64,000 nucleotides of DNA from Coprinopsis marcescibilis (lineage: Eukaryota; Basidiomycota; Agaricomycetes; Agaricales; Psathyrellaceae), in NCBI GenBank assembly GCA_004369085.1, contig ML210288.1, positions 1-64,000 of the forward strand, in the 5' to 3' direction. A model generated the notes under the pieces. That model was given only the letters and a program-made list of their open reading frames with translations, had not been told where the DNA came from and made no database searches. Position 1 is the first letter of the stretch. Every line of letters starts with the position of its first letter. Below, one piece after another: positions 1 through 11,500 of the stretch. The position numbers and the translations under genes are program-made.

Positions 1-13
1 AACATTCTAGCAA

Positions 14-180
14 TGTCTATTTATATATTTACTTATCACATGTAGCGTGTAACTTGCTTACTAATACGCTTGTAGAATAGGTATATAAGGGCTGTAGTTT
101 AGCCCTATACGAAATATATCTCTTGCCTCTTAACTACCACCTGCTAAGCTATAAGCAACTCTAAACTACCTCATATTACA
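14..180 (+). repeat. LTR-like sequence at the left edge of the window
   Basis: This AT-rich stretch starts TGTCTATT and ends ATTACA, so it has TG...CA ends. It carries a TATA-like tatataagg at 82-90 and a hairpin (agggct...agccct, 88-106), as expected of an LTR promoter on the plus strand. It abuts the broken 3' end of the gypsy pol gene. I see no matching target-site duplication beside it (agcaa before, aggta after) and no second copy in the window. The true left boundary may lie outside the window. It could be a solo LTR, the end of another element, or simply AT-rich DNA. Confidence 0.35.
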
Positions 181-201
181 AGGTAAATATGTCCTACCCA
201 G

Positions 202-3174
202 TCATATACATTGGCCTCCTGCTTGCCTGCGCATTAGCTGTGCTCTCTGGCTTTCAACAGTCTTTTGGCAAAGAAGGCATGTCTTCACATAGTTCCGAAC
301 GTCCAAATGTATACTCGGCCACCAGTAGGATCGCAGAATGAGCTTGGCGGTCTTGAAGTGTCCAGGATGACCCGAGGTAGGACTATCATGGTATATGGAT
401 ATGATATGTTGTCGAAGCTGTTTGTCAAAAGGGACGTAAATACGATTTTGAAAAAGGATAATAGAATTGGAATTTTGCCAGTCTTTGTCTTTGTTATCGA
501 TTTTTTGTTGAATTTTCGGTTCGGTTAAGTGTGATTTCTCTTTGATGTCTGAAAGGATGGAGTCGTTATCGTCGAGAGATGGAGAAGGGATGGAGCGAAG
601 ATAAGAGGTGGAAAGTAATGTGAGATTAGAGTTATCCTGGTCGCCTTTATCATAGTCGGGTCGACGAGATAAGGCATCAGCTTTGCCCATAGACTTCCCA
701 GGTTTGTAAGTCAGGGTAAAGTTGTAGTCGGCTAGTTCTGTGTGCCATCTGGCTTGTCGACGGTTGAGTTTTTGGGCGGTAAGGAAATATTCGAGGTTTT
801 TGTGATCTGTGAGAATGTCGATAGGAGTAGAAGTGTTTTGTAAAAGGTGATGCCATTCAGAAAGGGCTCGCATAATCGATAACATCTCTCGGTCATGGAT
901 TGCATAATTGCGTTCCACTTCGTTGAGGGATTTGGAATAGAAGGCAATCGGTTGCCACACCCCTTCCTGAAATTGGCAGAGGGTAGCGCCCGTTGCATAA
1001 CCGGAACTGTCTGCTTCGAGACGAAAAGGGTCCAAATTATTGGGAAAGGAAAGAACGGGAGCAGACGTAATAGAAGATTTAAGAAAATTAAAGGCAGAGA
1101 GGTGTTGTGAAGTCCAAAGCCATTCAGTGTTACCTGTCAGGCGATGTAAGGGTGAAGCAATGTCGGAGAAATTATGAATAAAACGTCGGTAATAATTTGC
1201 AAACCCAAGAAACTGTTGTAGTTCCTTTTTGTCTCGTGGGATGGGCCAGTCGACAACTGCAGATACTTTCTTTGGGTCCATTTCAATCCCATTTTCAGAG
1301 ATGATCAGACCCAAATACTCGATCTTGGTTTGAGCCCATTCGCATTTTTCTGGTTTCAGGGAGAGATTGTTGTCAGCGATAATCTGTAGCACCCGTCGTG
1401 TTATGCGCTCGTGCTCCTCCATCGTTTTGGTGAAGATTAGAATATCATCCATGTAAATGATGACAACGTTCTCAAGAAGGAGTTCGTGGAACAGATCGTT
1501 CATCATGTTTTGGAAAGTCGCTGGGGAGTTCGTCAACCCGAAGAACATGACAAGTGGTTCGAACAGTCCACGATTCGTTGTGAACGCGGCCTTCCACTCA
1601 TCTCCGGGTTTCATCCGAACATTATTGTATCCCCATCGTATGTCAAATTTTGTAAAATACTTCGCACCTTGTAATTTGTCAATGATTTCCGTTACTAATG
1701 GTAACGGGTATCGGTTTTTCACCGTCATGGCATTTAAACGCCGGTAATCCTGTACAGGTCGAAGTGAGCCATCTTTCTTTTTAACGAAGAAGAAGGGGGA
1801 AGCAAGAGGGGACTTAGACGCTCGAATTCGTCCAGATTTGAGATGTTCGTCTAAAAATAGATCTAACTCTCGTTGTTCGTCTTTACTGAGAGGGTATATT
1901 TTGCTGCTAAATGGCTTTGAATCTGGGATTAGTTCGATTGCATGATCCCATGGTCTATGTGGGGGAAGTTCGTCGAAAGCAGCCTTTTCGAACACGGTAG
2001 AAAAATCTTTGATGAATTTATCCGCACCAGTAGCCTGACTTCTTCCAATTTCTGAAACTTCACGAGCGAATGAGATGGAGCGAAGATACTCCTTCGTTTT
2101 GATCAACTCCTCAGCAGTCGTGGGGAGAGCAAGGAGGCGTTCTCCCTCTCGAAGTTCTGCCAAAATAGGACAAGTAGTATCGTCTGTCCCTGGTGTAGTA
2201 GAACATTCCGGTGAAGACGGCGAGTAGTTGACAGGGGTAGAACTCCAATCGTGGAATTCGCGACAAGAGTGGGGACACCTGTCAAAGACCAATTTCGATT
2301 TTGTCCAGTTGATCGAAGGGTTATGAAATTTTAGCCAGGAATAGCCCAGAATAATAGGGTGGGAGCCAGTATTTGTCACCGCAAACGTGCATGATTCGTA
2401 GTGGTCACCGATTTTCATTCGAAGGGTCGTTGTTTCTCGAATAGGTCCATCCGAGTTTGTTGAACCATCGGCATTGAGAACGGGTACAGGGTGAGCCAGA
2501 GGGTCTAGTTTATAACTCTGAGCAACAGCAAAGGTGCGATCAATGTATCGCCCCGTAGCCCCGGAGTCGTTGAGAATCACAGTGTCTACTGTTTCTCCAG
2601 AGATGGGGTCCTGGAGAGTTGTTGCCAGTTCTAACGAGTTGCCAGAATTGACTCGAGAGATCCGATGATGGCGCTTTTTCAAGTCATATAACAGGCGTAG
2701 GCAGTTGTCGTCCGGTTGTTTCAGGAATGAATCACAGAGTGATGTTGACAGTTCGTTTATACGCTCGCGATGAGCCCATCGTGTCAGGTGCCTTTTTCGC
2801 TCAACGTAGCCACAGGTGCGTAGAATTTGGAGGAGTCTTCCGGCAGGAGAATTCGGTAGAGAACATGGTTTTGGTAGTGAATGATCCGCGGAAGCAAATG
2901 TCGGTGGTGTGGGGTTGACAGTATCCGTAGTAATAGCAGTCGTCGTAGCAGTAGGAGAAGAAGGTGTACATGGTTGGGTCTGAGTTTCGGCCTCTAATAT
3001 ATGAAGGTGATCTGGGGGGAGTGGATTCTTCGAAGTAGGTTCTTCAGGGATTTCTTCAATTCGGTTGTGTGGTGCGACTTTTTTGGGTGAAAAGGATTTA
3101 TTAATATTCGGCATGATAGTTGAGTCTGGAGAGGGCGCATCTAGTTTATTCACTCTCAGACCTCCTAAAAACCC
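202..3174 (-). pseudogene. Ty3/gypsy pol (protease, reverse transcriptase, RNase H, truncated integrase)
   Basis: Pol polyprotein read in the -1 frame relative to gag. In order it shows an aspartic protease with the active-site motif DSGA (near 2560), reverse transcriptase with the YMDD box (VIIYMDDILIF, near 1450), an RNase H domain with LEADSSG (near 1010), and the HHCC zinc finger at the integrase N-terminus (HDSPTSGH ... CLLCQ, near 250-350). The reading frame then stops at 202, with none of the integrase D,D-35-E core. The element is therefore 3'-truncated and cannot integrate by itself. No in-frame stop or frameshift is visible upstream, which suggests a fairly recent break. The open frame extends upstream to 3300, but that stretch lies inside gag; the natural entry is probably the frameshift site at 3168-3174 rather than an own ATG, although an in-frame ATG exists near 3114. 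Confidence 0.9.
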
Positions 3175-4325
3175 TCGATGATATCCTTCTGCTCCTTCTC
3201 TGTGAGTGAGTCCATCATGTTGCGGATGTAGGTCGTTCTTGGGACCCGGGGAGCCTTGCAGTCTTTTGCAAAGTGTCCGTCTTTCTTGCAGTTGTAGCAC
3301 TTGATGGGTTGTCCTGTTTTGTCGACTTCCATAGGTATTCCAGATCCTCCAAAGGTACTGCTGTCCTTTGGTGGTGTTGCAGTCGTTGTGCTGCTGGTGT
3401 TGGTTGTCGTACGTGGTGGAAGTCGATTGTTGCGAAGGGGTGGGGCAGATTCAGACACAGAAGGGAGCGTACCATGTTTCCTGTAATAGGAATCCCTGTA
3501 TTGTCTGTCCACTTCTAATAACGCCACTTTCCAGTCCTTGAAAAGCTTCAATCTCCCAACCACATACATAACTTCGATGTTTCTGAGGGCAGCGGGGTTC
3601 ATGTTGTCACGGAATCGGTCGATAATGGCTGCGTCGTTGAAACCCGTGGCCCTTACGTACTGTTCGAATTCGGCGATGAATGTGGCGGCATCTCTGTTGC
3701 TTTGTTTACACGCTTTCATCTTGACGATGGCTTCCGACTCCTCACTTGTAAGGCGGAAATAATCGAAGATCACTGTCTTGAATTCCTCCCAGGAAGAGTA
3801 AATGACCTCTCCGTTGAGGAACTCCGGTACATGGGATCGTTTATATGACAGAGCTGTTCCCTTCTTGAAGTAGGAGAAAGCGGTGGTGATCCGGGTTCGG
3901 AGGTCCTTGTAACGGTCGTTGTTGTCGAACAGGAGCTCCAAGGCGACGAAGAAATCTTCGAGTTTGTTGGCTGTGCCATCCCAGTCTTCGGGTTTTGCAA
4001 CCTGATTTCCACTGCCGCGTTTCATTGCTGTCATCATCATCCTTTCGAATCGTTGTTCCGTGAGCTCGCGTTCTCGTTGTATCTCCTTCTCTCGTTGTTC
4101 TCGTTCTTCCCTCATCGATTTTCGTTCTTCTCGCAATTCCGCCATGATTTGTATAGCAAGTTGTTGATTGAAGTCGTCCATCGGATAACGTGTAGGGGTA
4201 GGCGTGGATTGTTGATCGAGAGGAGGCGCACTGGTGGTGTGATCGAGAGGAGCGAGATTCGGTAAGGAAGTGCCAAAGTTTGGTAAGGATGTACTCGTTG
4301 TTAGGAGCGTCGGAGATACGTCCAT
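3165..4325 (-). CDS. Ty3/gypsy Gag (retrotransposon capsid/nucleocapsid)
   Basis: 386-residue Gag starting at an ATG (4325). The N-terminus is Pro/Thr/Ser-rich, followed by a charged Glu/Arg helix (residues about 60-90), a Ty3-type capsid domain (about 105-265: EDFFVALELLFDN, then a second helical half ending DRQYRDSYY), and one CX2CX4HX4C zinc knuckle, CYNCKKDGHFAKDC, near residue 342. This is the usual Gag layout for fungal gypsy elements of the Tf1/sushi/chromovirus groups. The stop codon (3165-3167) follows directly on a GGGTTTT heptamer, so a fraction of ribosomes could continue into pol. The frame is intact, so Gag particles could still form although the element is defective downstream. 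Confidence 0.9.
   Translation of the reverse strand: MDVSPTLLTTSTSLPNFGTSLPNLAPLDHTTSAPPLDQQSTPTPTRYPMDDFNQQLAIQIMAELREERKSMREEREQREKEIQRERELTEQRFERMMMTAMKRGSGNQVAKPEDWDGTANKLEDFFVALELLFDNNDRYKDLRTRITTAFSYFKKGTALSYKRSHVPEFLNGEVIYSSWEEFKTVIFDYFRLTSEESEAIVKMKACKQSNRDAATFIAEFEQYVRATGFNDAAIIDRFRDNMNPAALRNIEVMYVVGRLKLFKDWKVALLEVDRQYRDSYYRKHGTLPSVSESAPPLRNNRLPPRTTTNTSSTTTATPPKDSSTFGGSGIPMEVDKTGQPIKCYNCKKDGHFAKDCKAPRVPRTTYIRNMMDSLTEKEQKDIIEGF
3168..3174 (-). promoter_or_regulatory. Putative -1 ribosomal frameshift slippery site (GGGTTTT)
   Basis: The gag frame reads GAG GGT TTT TAG. The minus-strand heptamer G GGT TTT fits the X XXY YYZ rule with X=G, Y=T, Z=T. It lies immediately before the gag UAG stop, and slipping back one base gives GGG TTT TTA in the pol frame. 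Gag (from 4325) and pol differ by exactly -1. That a frameshift is used is inference from position and consensus. Confidence 0.7.
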
Positions 4326-4370
4326 GACGAGAGAGAATAGGTACTGGGTTCAGGAAAGGGTTATAGAGTG

Positions 4371-4381
4371 AGGCTTTTCCT
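4371..4381 (-). other. Primer-binding site of the self-priming (Tf1-like) type
   Basis: Two bases inside the end of the 5' LTR, the minus strand reads AGGAAAAGCCT. This is an exact 11-nt complement of AGGCTTTTCCT within the same LTR (4474-4484), about 27-33 nt after a TATA box, where the transcript should start. I see no TGG-type tRNA-complementary PBS here. In Tf1 the first 11 nt of the mRNA fold back on the PBS and are cleaved to prime reverse transcription; the same arrangement is inferred here. Confidence 0.65.
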
Positions 4382-4383
4382 TA

Positions 4384-4614
4384 TGTCAGCGATACACTGA
4401 ACAGTCCGGAATCACCAAGGCTCCGAAGAGCAGAGAGAGAGAGAAAGAGAAAGGACAGTATAGAGAATAGATTAGGAAAAGCCTAACGAATACAGGGTAT
4501 GAGTTAGGGTTTATATATGTAGGTATAGGTGGCTGACATGTATATAAATAAAGGAGGCTGAACAGGAAGAGAAGTTTATAGGAAGATCGGATGAACGAGA
4601 ATGGGATCGTAACA
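4384..4614 (-). repeat. 5' LTR of the gypsy element
   Basis: Read on the minus strand, this 231-bp segment begins TGTTACGATCC and ends GCTGACA, giving TG...CA termini. It contains a TATA box (TATATAA, about 4511-4517), the probable transcript start and self-primer near 4484, and a CT-rich tract. It directly precedes the PBS and gag. The partner 3' LTR is missing because the element is truncated, so the boundaries rest on the termini, the PBS position and the promoter layout rather than on comparing two copies. Confidence 0.65.
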
Positions 4615-5492
4615 TTGGCGCTTAACTAGTGAAAGCTCAACGTTCAACAACTACACTCCATCGGCGGCAGCTACCTTCCCGGAGAAAGCTTAAATAGGTA
4701 TGTACCAAGCACTCGTCCGCACATGCACATGCACATCTCTCATTCTATCAGCCTGAGTAGAGCTATGCAAACTAAAACTATCCAATAACCATTAGGGCGC
4801 TTATTATGCTCTCACCGTTTAGCCACCCGATGAAACCTGAGTCCGGCAGCAACGTTTGAAGTGCACTTTTGTAGGCATGAGTATAAAGTATAATGTCCTA
4901 AAGACGTGCATATTGCAACGATCAAATGTAGTCCAAGCCTAGTACACCGGGAAACTTGGTGCCCAAAGACGTATACAAAGCGATCAACATCTTGTAGGTT
5001 GGAAGAGAACCTAATTCAGAGTCCAATCCAGGAAAGCTGAGGTAACGTAGAGATCGACGCTATAAACAGAGAAAAACAACCCTATTGGTGGTCGCAGTGA
5101 GAACGTAGTAAGCATGCCGCAAAAAGCAGACGAACGTTAATGGCCGTTTCTCCACTGCGAACACCACTCGGAGTACCTAACGTTTAATGTTTAACGTCCA
5201 ACCCCCAGTCTATTTACAACAGCCTTCCTTTCTATTTTTTGCCTTTCCACGTAATGAAAACATGTTATATGTGATGGCAAAGAGATCCAATAAATATATA
5301 CTAGCGGCATGCAAATTCTGAGATATCGAGTACCGATATTTGATTCCTCCAGAAAATGGTAAAATAATCCAAAAAGTCCCTGGGGGCCATCTATATGATC
5401 ATGGTAATTCATATATTCGTTTCGTTAATTTGTTTTGTTGGGCAGCAAAAGGTGGGGTGTGGTTTGGTCGTAAAGGAGGAATTTTGATATGG
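4615..5492. other. Intergenic, no gene recognised
   Basis: About 880 bp between the retroelement LTR and the 3' end of the TBC gene. Only short open frames without recognisable domains. I see no tRNA, tandem repeat or further transposon remnant. The part nearest 5493 probably holds the 3' UTR of the RabGAP gene. Confidence 0.5.
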
Positions 5493-7989
5493 TCATCGTG
5501 AAGAGTCAGCTGATCGTGAGCTGCCTCTCTTGAAACCATTCATCATGTTGGCGAGTGATATCCGGTGAGAGGATCCTGCGTCTTCGCTTTCATGGACGGC
5601 CTCGGCGTATCTAACAGCGTTTGATAAGTCAAAGTGCCTTGCTCTGGTGAATTGTGCCACTTACAGAAGCTTATACCGTACCAACTCTTCCTCAAGCTCT
5701 TCGGCCTTTAATCGTTGTTTCACAAGTTCGTTCTGTGTCATTCAATTTCATGTTTAGCGAGAAGGAGTTAAAGTATAAATAACTCACCAATAGTTCAACA
5801 TGTTCGGTGTTGAGCTGTGCAAAATTTTGCTCCAAGGATTTCCTAAGAACATCAGCCATAAGTACAGGCCACTTGAAGTCCGCGACAAAAAAAAACAAAA
5901 CATACACTTGTTGCGTCAGCTGGCGGTTGTTAGTCGTTAGATCGTCAATAAGGTTCTTATGTTTGTGTGTTTCGCGCTAGCGGTCAATGAGATCAGACGG
6001 GTCCGAAGTATCGCGGGATGAGCATACCATCAAATCTTCGTACTCGTGTCGGAAGGAGTCCAGCATGAAGGAGGTGATTGGAACAGACACAGACTCATGC
6101 ACATATTCGTCAATTCGATACCGCGGTGTCTCGTCCCTTGCTCCATCTATCGAAACAATCTGAAGAAAAGAGGTTAGCTTGAAAATTATGCCAATGATGA
6201 AAAATCGAACCAGATAAACGTCAAGCAGCTTTGTGTTCAGAAAGGCAAGAATTTCGTCAAATTTCAGGGCAAGCAGCGCTTGTTCGTTTTTTCGCAAGAG
6301 CTGTATGCTGAAGCCGAATATAGCTTCGATTCCGTTGGCAAGACAGCTGTCGTATATTCGCACTACGAATTCCAAAGGAAAGCTTGAAGTAATGTTAACA
6401 TAGGGTATGGAGGGCCTGCTACTATACGTACCGGTAGCTGAACATTGTCAAGAACCATTGCGAGCAATACATTGTCGATTTGATCCCTTGTCGAAGGAAG
6501 TGCACATGTAGAACCGGCAACAGTTCCTCTACCAACCGGTCGAATTGGAACTGTGATGAGAAGCTTGTGAAAGGAGGCCACGAGGCACAGTTGAACGTAA
6601 AAACGCACCAGACGCATCTGAAGCTTGGGCATTTCCGGTAAGAAATGACCCCGTAGGTCGTAGACATGCATCAGTTTCACAAGCAGGGAGAATGCTTCTT
6701 CATCTGGCATCTAAGCGTTTATTAGACAACGTTGAAAGAGGTTGTCGAACTCATGTCTGGCGTACATTCAAAAGGAGTATCGCCACAACAAAGGGCAGGC
6801 CTTGACAATACCCCACTTGAGGATCATATCTGGAAATGAAATCAGCGGGGAAATAGACATTTCCGAATTAATGCACATACAATGAGTAGGCCTTGAGGAC
6901 ATTGAATAGGTTTTCTTGTCCAATGCCCTGGCCGTCCGTAAAAAAGGCGTGGTGAGGGAATGTTCTGTCAAGAAATGTCAAATGTCAACCTTGAATGAGG
7001 TCATTGTGTTAGCCGCCATCTCTGCGCACCTTCCCAAATCCCTGGTGATTGCTTTCTCATGGATACTGGACTCCTTTAAGAGCTTCAGATAGAGTATCTC
7101 CATCTCCGGGTCTTTAGATGCTGCCCTGACATAATATTAACGTTAGCGAGGCCCCGTTATGCACGGGTGTAAATGAGCTTTCACATATGCTGCCACATCA
7201 TCCCCCGAAGCGTCGATGGAATGCCTCTCGCGATTGCTTGTGCGAGCTCCTGAGGTCGTTCCGCTGCAAAGCTGGGATAGTCTTCGTATCATCAGCAACG
7301 GTTGCATTGTACCCACGTCAATGCGTACCCGAAATAACTGCACCCCAGAAATCTAATCACGAAGGTTGGGTTAATCGAGGTACTGTGTCGGATAATAAGG
7401 ACGACGTACCCCAGTCTATGGCACCTTCTGCCGTTGCACGTTGGTCCTGCTCCTCCTTCTGAAGCCGAGCGAACTCTTCTTGCAGCTTCTGCTGACCATC
7501 AATGCTGCCTCTGACGGAGGCGCGACGTTTGGCAAAGGCTTCGTCTTCAGACTCCATATGTGAGGACCTGATAGTCGTGGTCGAAGTTGTCTTCTTGTGT
7601 GATTTCCCATTGCTGATAGGAGAATCCAAGGATATGGAAAAGGCAACACTGTGTGGCCTTCCATTGTTCGTAGCAGTTCCTACGTCACCGTTTGCGGACG
7701 CTCGCGAGCTTGGTCTTGAATGTATGTCTCCTTTCGTGGACAGATTTAATGGAGGGGGTCGTGCTGTTTCGAGGCTGGGAGATGTGATTGCATCGTCGTC
7801 GAGAGCAATGTCATTAAAACCGGCCAGTGACGATGACACGGAGTCTCTCTCTTGAAGTTTGTCGAAGTCCGTCTGCGGTGTCGAGACTTGAGTAGGGTTT
7901 GGAGCAAAGCCAGAAACCTGAGGTGAGCGCAAGGATTCGAGAGGAACGGGCTCAGTATTTATCTTGAAGCCAGACTTGGAAAGGCTCAT
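5493..7989 (-). CDS. TBC-domain Rab GTPase-activating protein (Gyp5-like)
   Basis: Multi-exon gene from ATG at 7989 to TGA at 5493. The N-terminal about 200 residues are Ser/Thr-rich and disordered and end in a Glu/Gln-rich helix (EEFARLQKEEQDQRA). A full TBC domain follows: the arginine-finger motif IARGIPSTLRGMMW (near 7210), FTDGQGIGQENLFNVLKAYS, the glutamine-finger YDPQVGYCQG (near 6800), RGHFLPEMP, STMYCSQWFLTMF, and a helical tail ending in a coiled coil (NELVKQRLKAEELEEELVRY). Both catalytic fingers are present, so it should be an active RabGAP, acting in fungi on Ypt1/Sec4-type Rabs in Golgi-to-surface traffic. The C-terminus (YAEAVHESED ... GFKRGSS) is reached by splicing. Introns are about 50 nt; one exon (7329-7352) is only 24 nt. 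It shares a 577-bp divergent promoter region with the Sec7 gene. Confidence 0.85.
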
Positions 7990-8566
7990 TTTCGATGGTC
8001 AGACAAGAGCATGGGTTCGGATGGTTTCTTCCTGAAATAAGAAAAGAGAAAAGATCCGACACAGGACTATGTTGATGGACTCGACGGCTAACAGAGATCC
8101 AAGGCAGTTGGAGCCTGGAGGATGTGTTTGAAATCAAGCAAGATCACTTTGTAATGATCAATGGTACACATGTTTCAATCCGACCCATGTAGTACCTTTA
8201 ATATTTTGCGAATACACGAGGCACACATATGCATGATCCACGGTGAAATCTTGGGTAAAAGTTTCTATTCCGATAAAATCAGGGTTCATTAGGATCGATA
8301 GACCATCGTGGTCGACGTCGAGCAAGGAGCTAAATGACAGCCACGTGTTGACAAGGTCCACAACAAATTTGTACACAACCGGTCTTGCTCAATTAGTCCG
8401 TGCGTTCCAGACGCCCTTTATATCCTTTTCCTTCTCCCCACTTGCTTGACATTTCTCCCACCATCCTCTTCGTCGCCACCATTTTTCTGGTGCTCGACGC
8501 CCCCGTGGTGCGTGCACAACGCGCTCAATTTCCTCCGTTTGATATTGACGTACCACTCCAGTCGCG
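7990..8566. promoter_or_regulatory. Divergent promoter region between TBC and Sec7 genes
   Basis: 577 bp separating two start codons in head-to-head orientation. Pyrimidine-rich stretches (about 8412-8500) precede the Sec7-protein ATG, typical of fungal promoters. I see no RNA gene or repeat. Both neighbours act in membrane traffic, so shared regulation is possible but not shown. Confidence 0.4.
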
Positions 8567-11500
8567 ATGGCGGAACCAGAATCTCATGTGTCCAGGGCCG
8601 AGCAGCGTGCCTTTGCCGTTGCAAAACTCAAGCGGGCTGCATCTCTCCCAAGGATGAAGGATGGGAGACGACCACCGATGAACCCAGACGCCCTCAGCGA
8701 AGCCGAAAAGAGCATACCGCCAACACCGACGCCCCCAGACTTCGATAGCCGTACCCCGGAGCACCAGCCTACGCCAGAGCCTACACCCATTGAACACTCT
8801 CCTCAGCAAGCAGCTCAGGAATATCAAGAAAAGAAGGTGGAAGACAACGAGAATCAGCAACTACAAGACTCGCATGCGATAGAGGTCGATGCAGAGGCAG
8901 ACGCCGAAACAGACGACAGATCGTTTTCGCCAGGCCCCACAAGATCGAGGCGAAGGCCCCGCTCTCGTTCTCGTTCTAGAAACTCAAAAGATTTCAAGGG
9001 GAGGAATCGTGGCGCACCGTCGCCGACGCCCAACAACGCCGGCGATTCATCCCCTGACGAAGCGCCTCCCATGCCAATAACATTGCCAATACTTCCGCCT
9101 CTCTTTACACCGATACCGTCGCCTTATGGCCTACATCCCTCTCGTTTTCTGCCCTCCCCAGACCCTTCTATCTTCTATGGTGTTCCGTCGTCACCACCCA
9201 CTCCTCTGCCGTTGCCAACTTTAGAAGCCCTCCAAAAGGGTCTGATGCGCTCAAATAGTGCAGGAAACACTGCAGCAAGTCGCAGATTAGCCATGGCTAA
9301 ACTCACGGGGGGCACTGACACCTACGAGCCCTCCCCGTCGCCAACGCCACCACCTGTGCCTGGCAGTAGACTTAACCGCAATAACACTGTTGCAGGCGGC
9401 GAGCGAATTGCTGCGCGACAGCTGATGCTTGGACGTTTGGCCGGCCGAGTAGCAAAAGAAACTGATACCGAGCAACAGGTCAGCGGAGAAGAACGAGGTG
9501 CTCCATCTCCAACGCCCAGCAAGCGGAGGAGGCGTCGATCTCGCCGAAATTCGTCTTCCGCTGCAAACGCTGCTGCCGTCCATGATTCGGATCCAAGCTC
9601 GACTCCAAACACACCCTTTTACCCTCCAATGCATGCGGCTTCATCAGACCACTTCAGCGATCTTCGCGCACAGTCTGCCACACCTAATCAAGCATCAAGC
9701 TCAAGAAACCAAAGTAATGAACGTATTGCGGATGCCGTATACGCAAATGGAAGAGCAGAAAATGGTCATGAACCACAAGAGCCCCGACGCAGGAGTGTTG
9801 TGATAGAGGACGATGAAGATGACGAAGAACGCTATCCAATTGCTCGTTCACGAACCCCAGCAATCACCCCGCCGCCACACCGTGCGTCTCCATACCCACA
9901 GATTCCAGTCTTCCGGACAATTCATTCGTCTGATTCACCTGAGAGTCACTCGTCGGATTCCGTCCCAGGAGTCAATGGAGGAGCAGGTACAGGCACAATT
10001 CCAGTATATTTAGGAAGAGGGTCGCCTGCCAGACATGACAGGTTTCCCAGCAGTCCTTTCCCGACTCCGCTTAAGGAGAGACAACCGCTGAGCGACGATG
10101 ATGAAGAGCAGGTTTTATACCCTGCCGACACCCTCCGGCCTCGCACACCCGCCAGTGCGCAGGTCCCGATTTCAGACACCTCCCGTCCCCGAACACCTTA
10201 TGGGACCGACCGAGACGCATTCGATCGCGAAATTAGCTGGGTCGCATCACCAGGTTTGTCCTTTCCTCTCATGTTTGGATACAATGGCTCATCGTTTGCT
10301 GAAGTTCCTGAAATCAACCTCCCCATCGACGATGATGACGGAGAAGAGGAGGATGACGAGGAGGATGAAGACGGAGGGGCGGAAGTGCCTGTGCAAGACA
10401 ACCGGTATCAGGAGTATGACGAACCTCTTTCGCCAACTTCAGTCAACGGGTTCTCTCAGTCCAATGTATACAACGATGCATCACCACGGATATCAGCCAG
10501 TACAAGTAGCATTGTCGTCGAATCGGAGGCTTCTGCAGATATCAACCATCAACAGTTTGCCGCTATTCCCCTGTCGCAATCTGCGTCATACTCGCAGGTA
10601 CGCAAGTATCGCAATGTATTCTTTCCCGCGCTAATCCCGTTCATTCAACAGCAAAATGGTGAACGATCACACATTACCGGTGACGGCTACGCCGATTGGG
10701 AAGAACGGCTTCTGAATAGGGAGGTCACCAAGCAGCGAAGCGCAGAAGGCAGTTCACCGAGCGCATGGGAAAAGGTCAAGAGCACGTTCTCTCGGTCAAC
10801 GTCAAGCGCGGGTCGGCGGTCGCGGAGCAACAGCATCATAAACCGGGAACGGAATTCCAGCATTAGTAGGGAAAGTGGGGCTAGTCTGACCTTCACGGCC
10901 ACCACCACATCTCAGCCAGTCGCACCTCCACTCATGCAGTCGCCGTCTGCATCTGCGTCAATTTTGTCCTTGTCGCCTCATTCGCACATGCGCGGCAATC
11001 CATCACCCATCCCTCTCATGAGTGACGCAGACAGGTCGAAGTACCAGAACGACAAATTGTTCCCGTTCCCTGGAATGAAGAGACTGGAAGAGCAGAGGAA
11101 ACGCGGTGCCTTCCCTGTGGCATCAGCTTCCACTCCTGACGTCTCGATGCTCGCAAGTTCAGAAGAGCAGACAGCTCAACCATTCTCGAGCACGCCGCAG
11201 ACTCCAGCTGAGCACTACCGCGAACGGAAGCTTTCTCGCCAGGCTTCGGACCCTCGCTTGAATACGATGCTAAACCAGGAACATGCTGCCGTCTCACCTG
11301 TTCGTCAAGAGTACATCGACCTCGCGCCTCTAAATGTATCGGCAAATACGGGCTCGTCAAAGGCCAAGCTACCTATGACGTTCACGGACGTGAAACACTG
11401 GCTGAGCAATTACAAAGGGAAGAAAGGTTCCCCGTCCATTGTACCTGCACCAACCTCTGTTGCCCTTTCTCCTTCTCTCGAATCGCAGCTTTCGGTTGAC

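Noticed and set aside
8375..8425. tRNA-like sequence (cttgctcaattagtccgtgcg)
   Set aside because: It resembles a tRNA A-box and D-arm, but no anticodon arm, B-box or acceptor pairing follows within the right distance.
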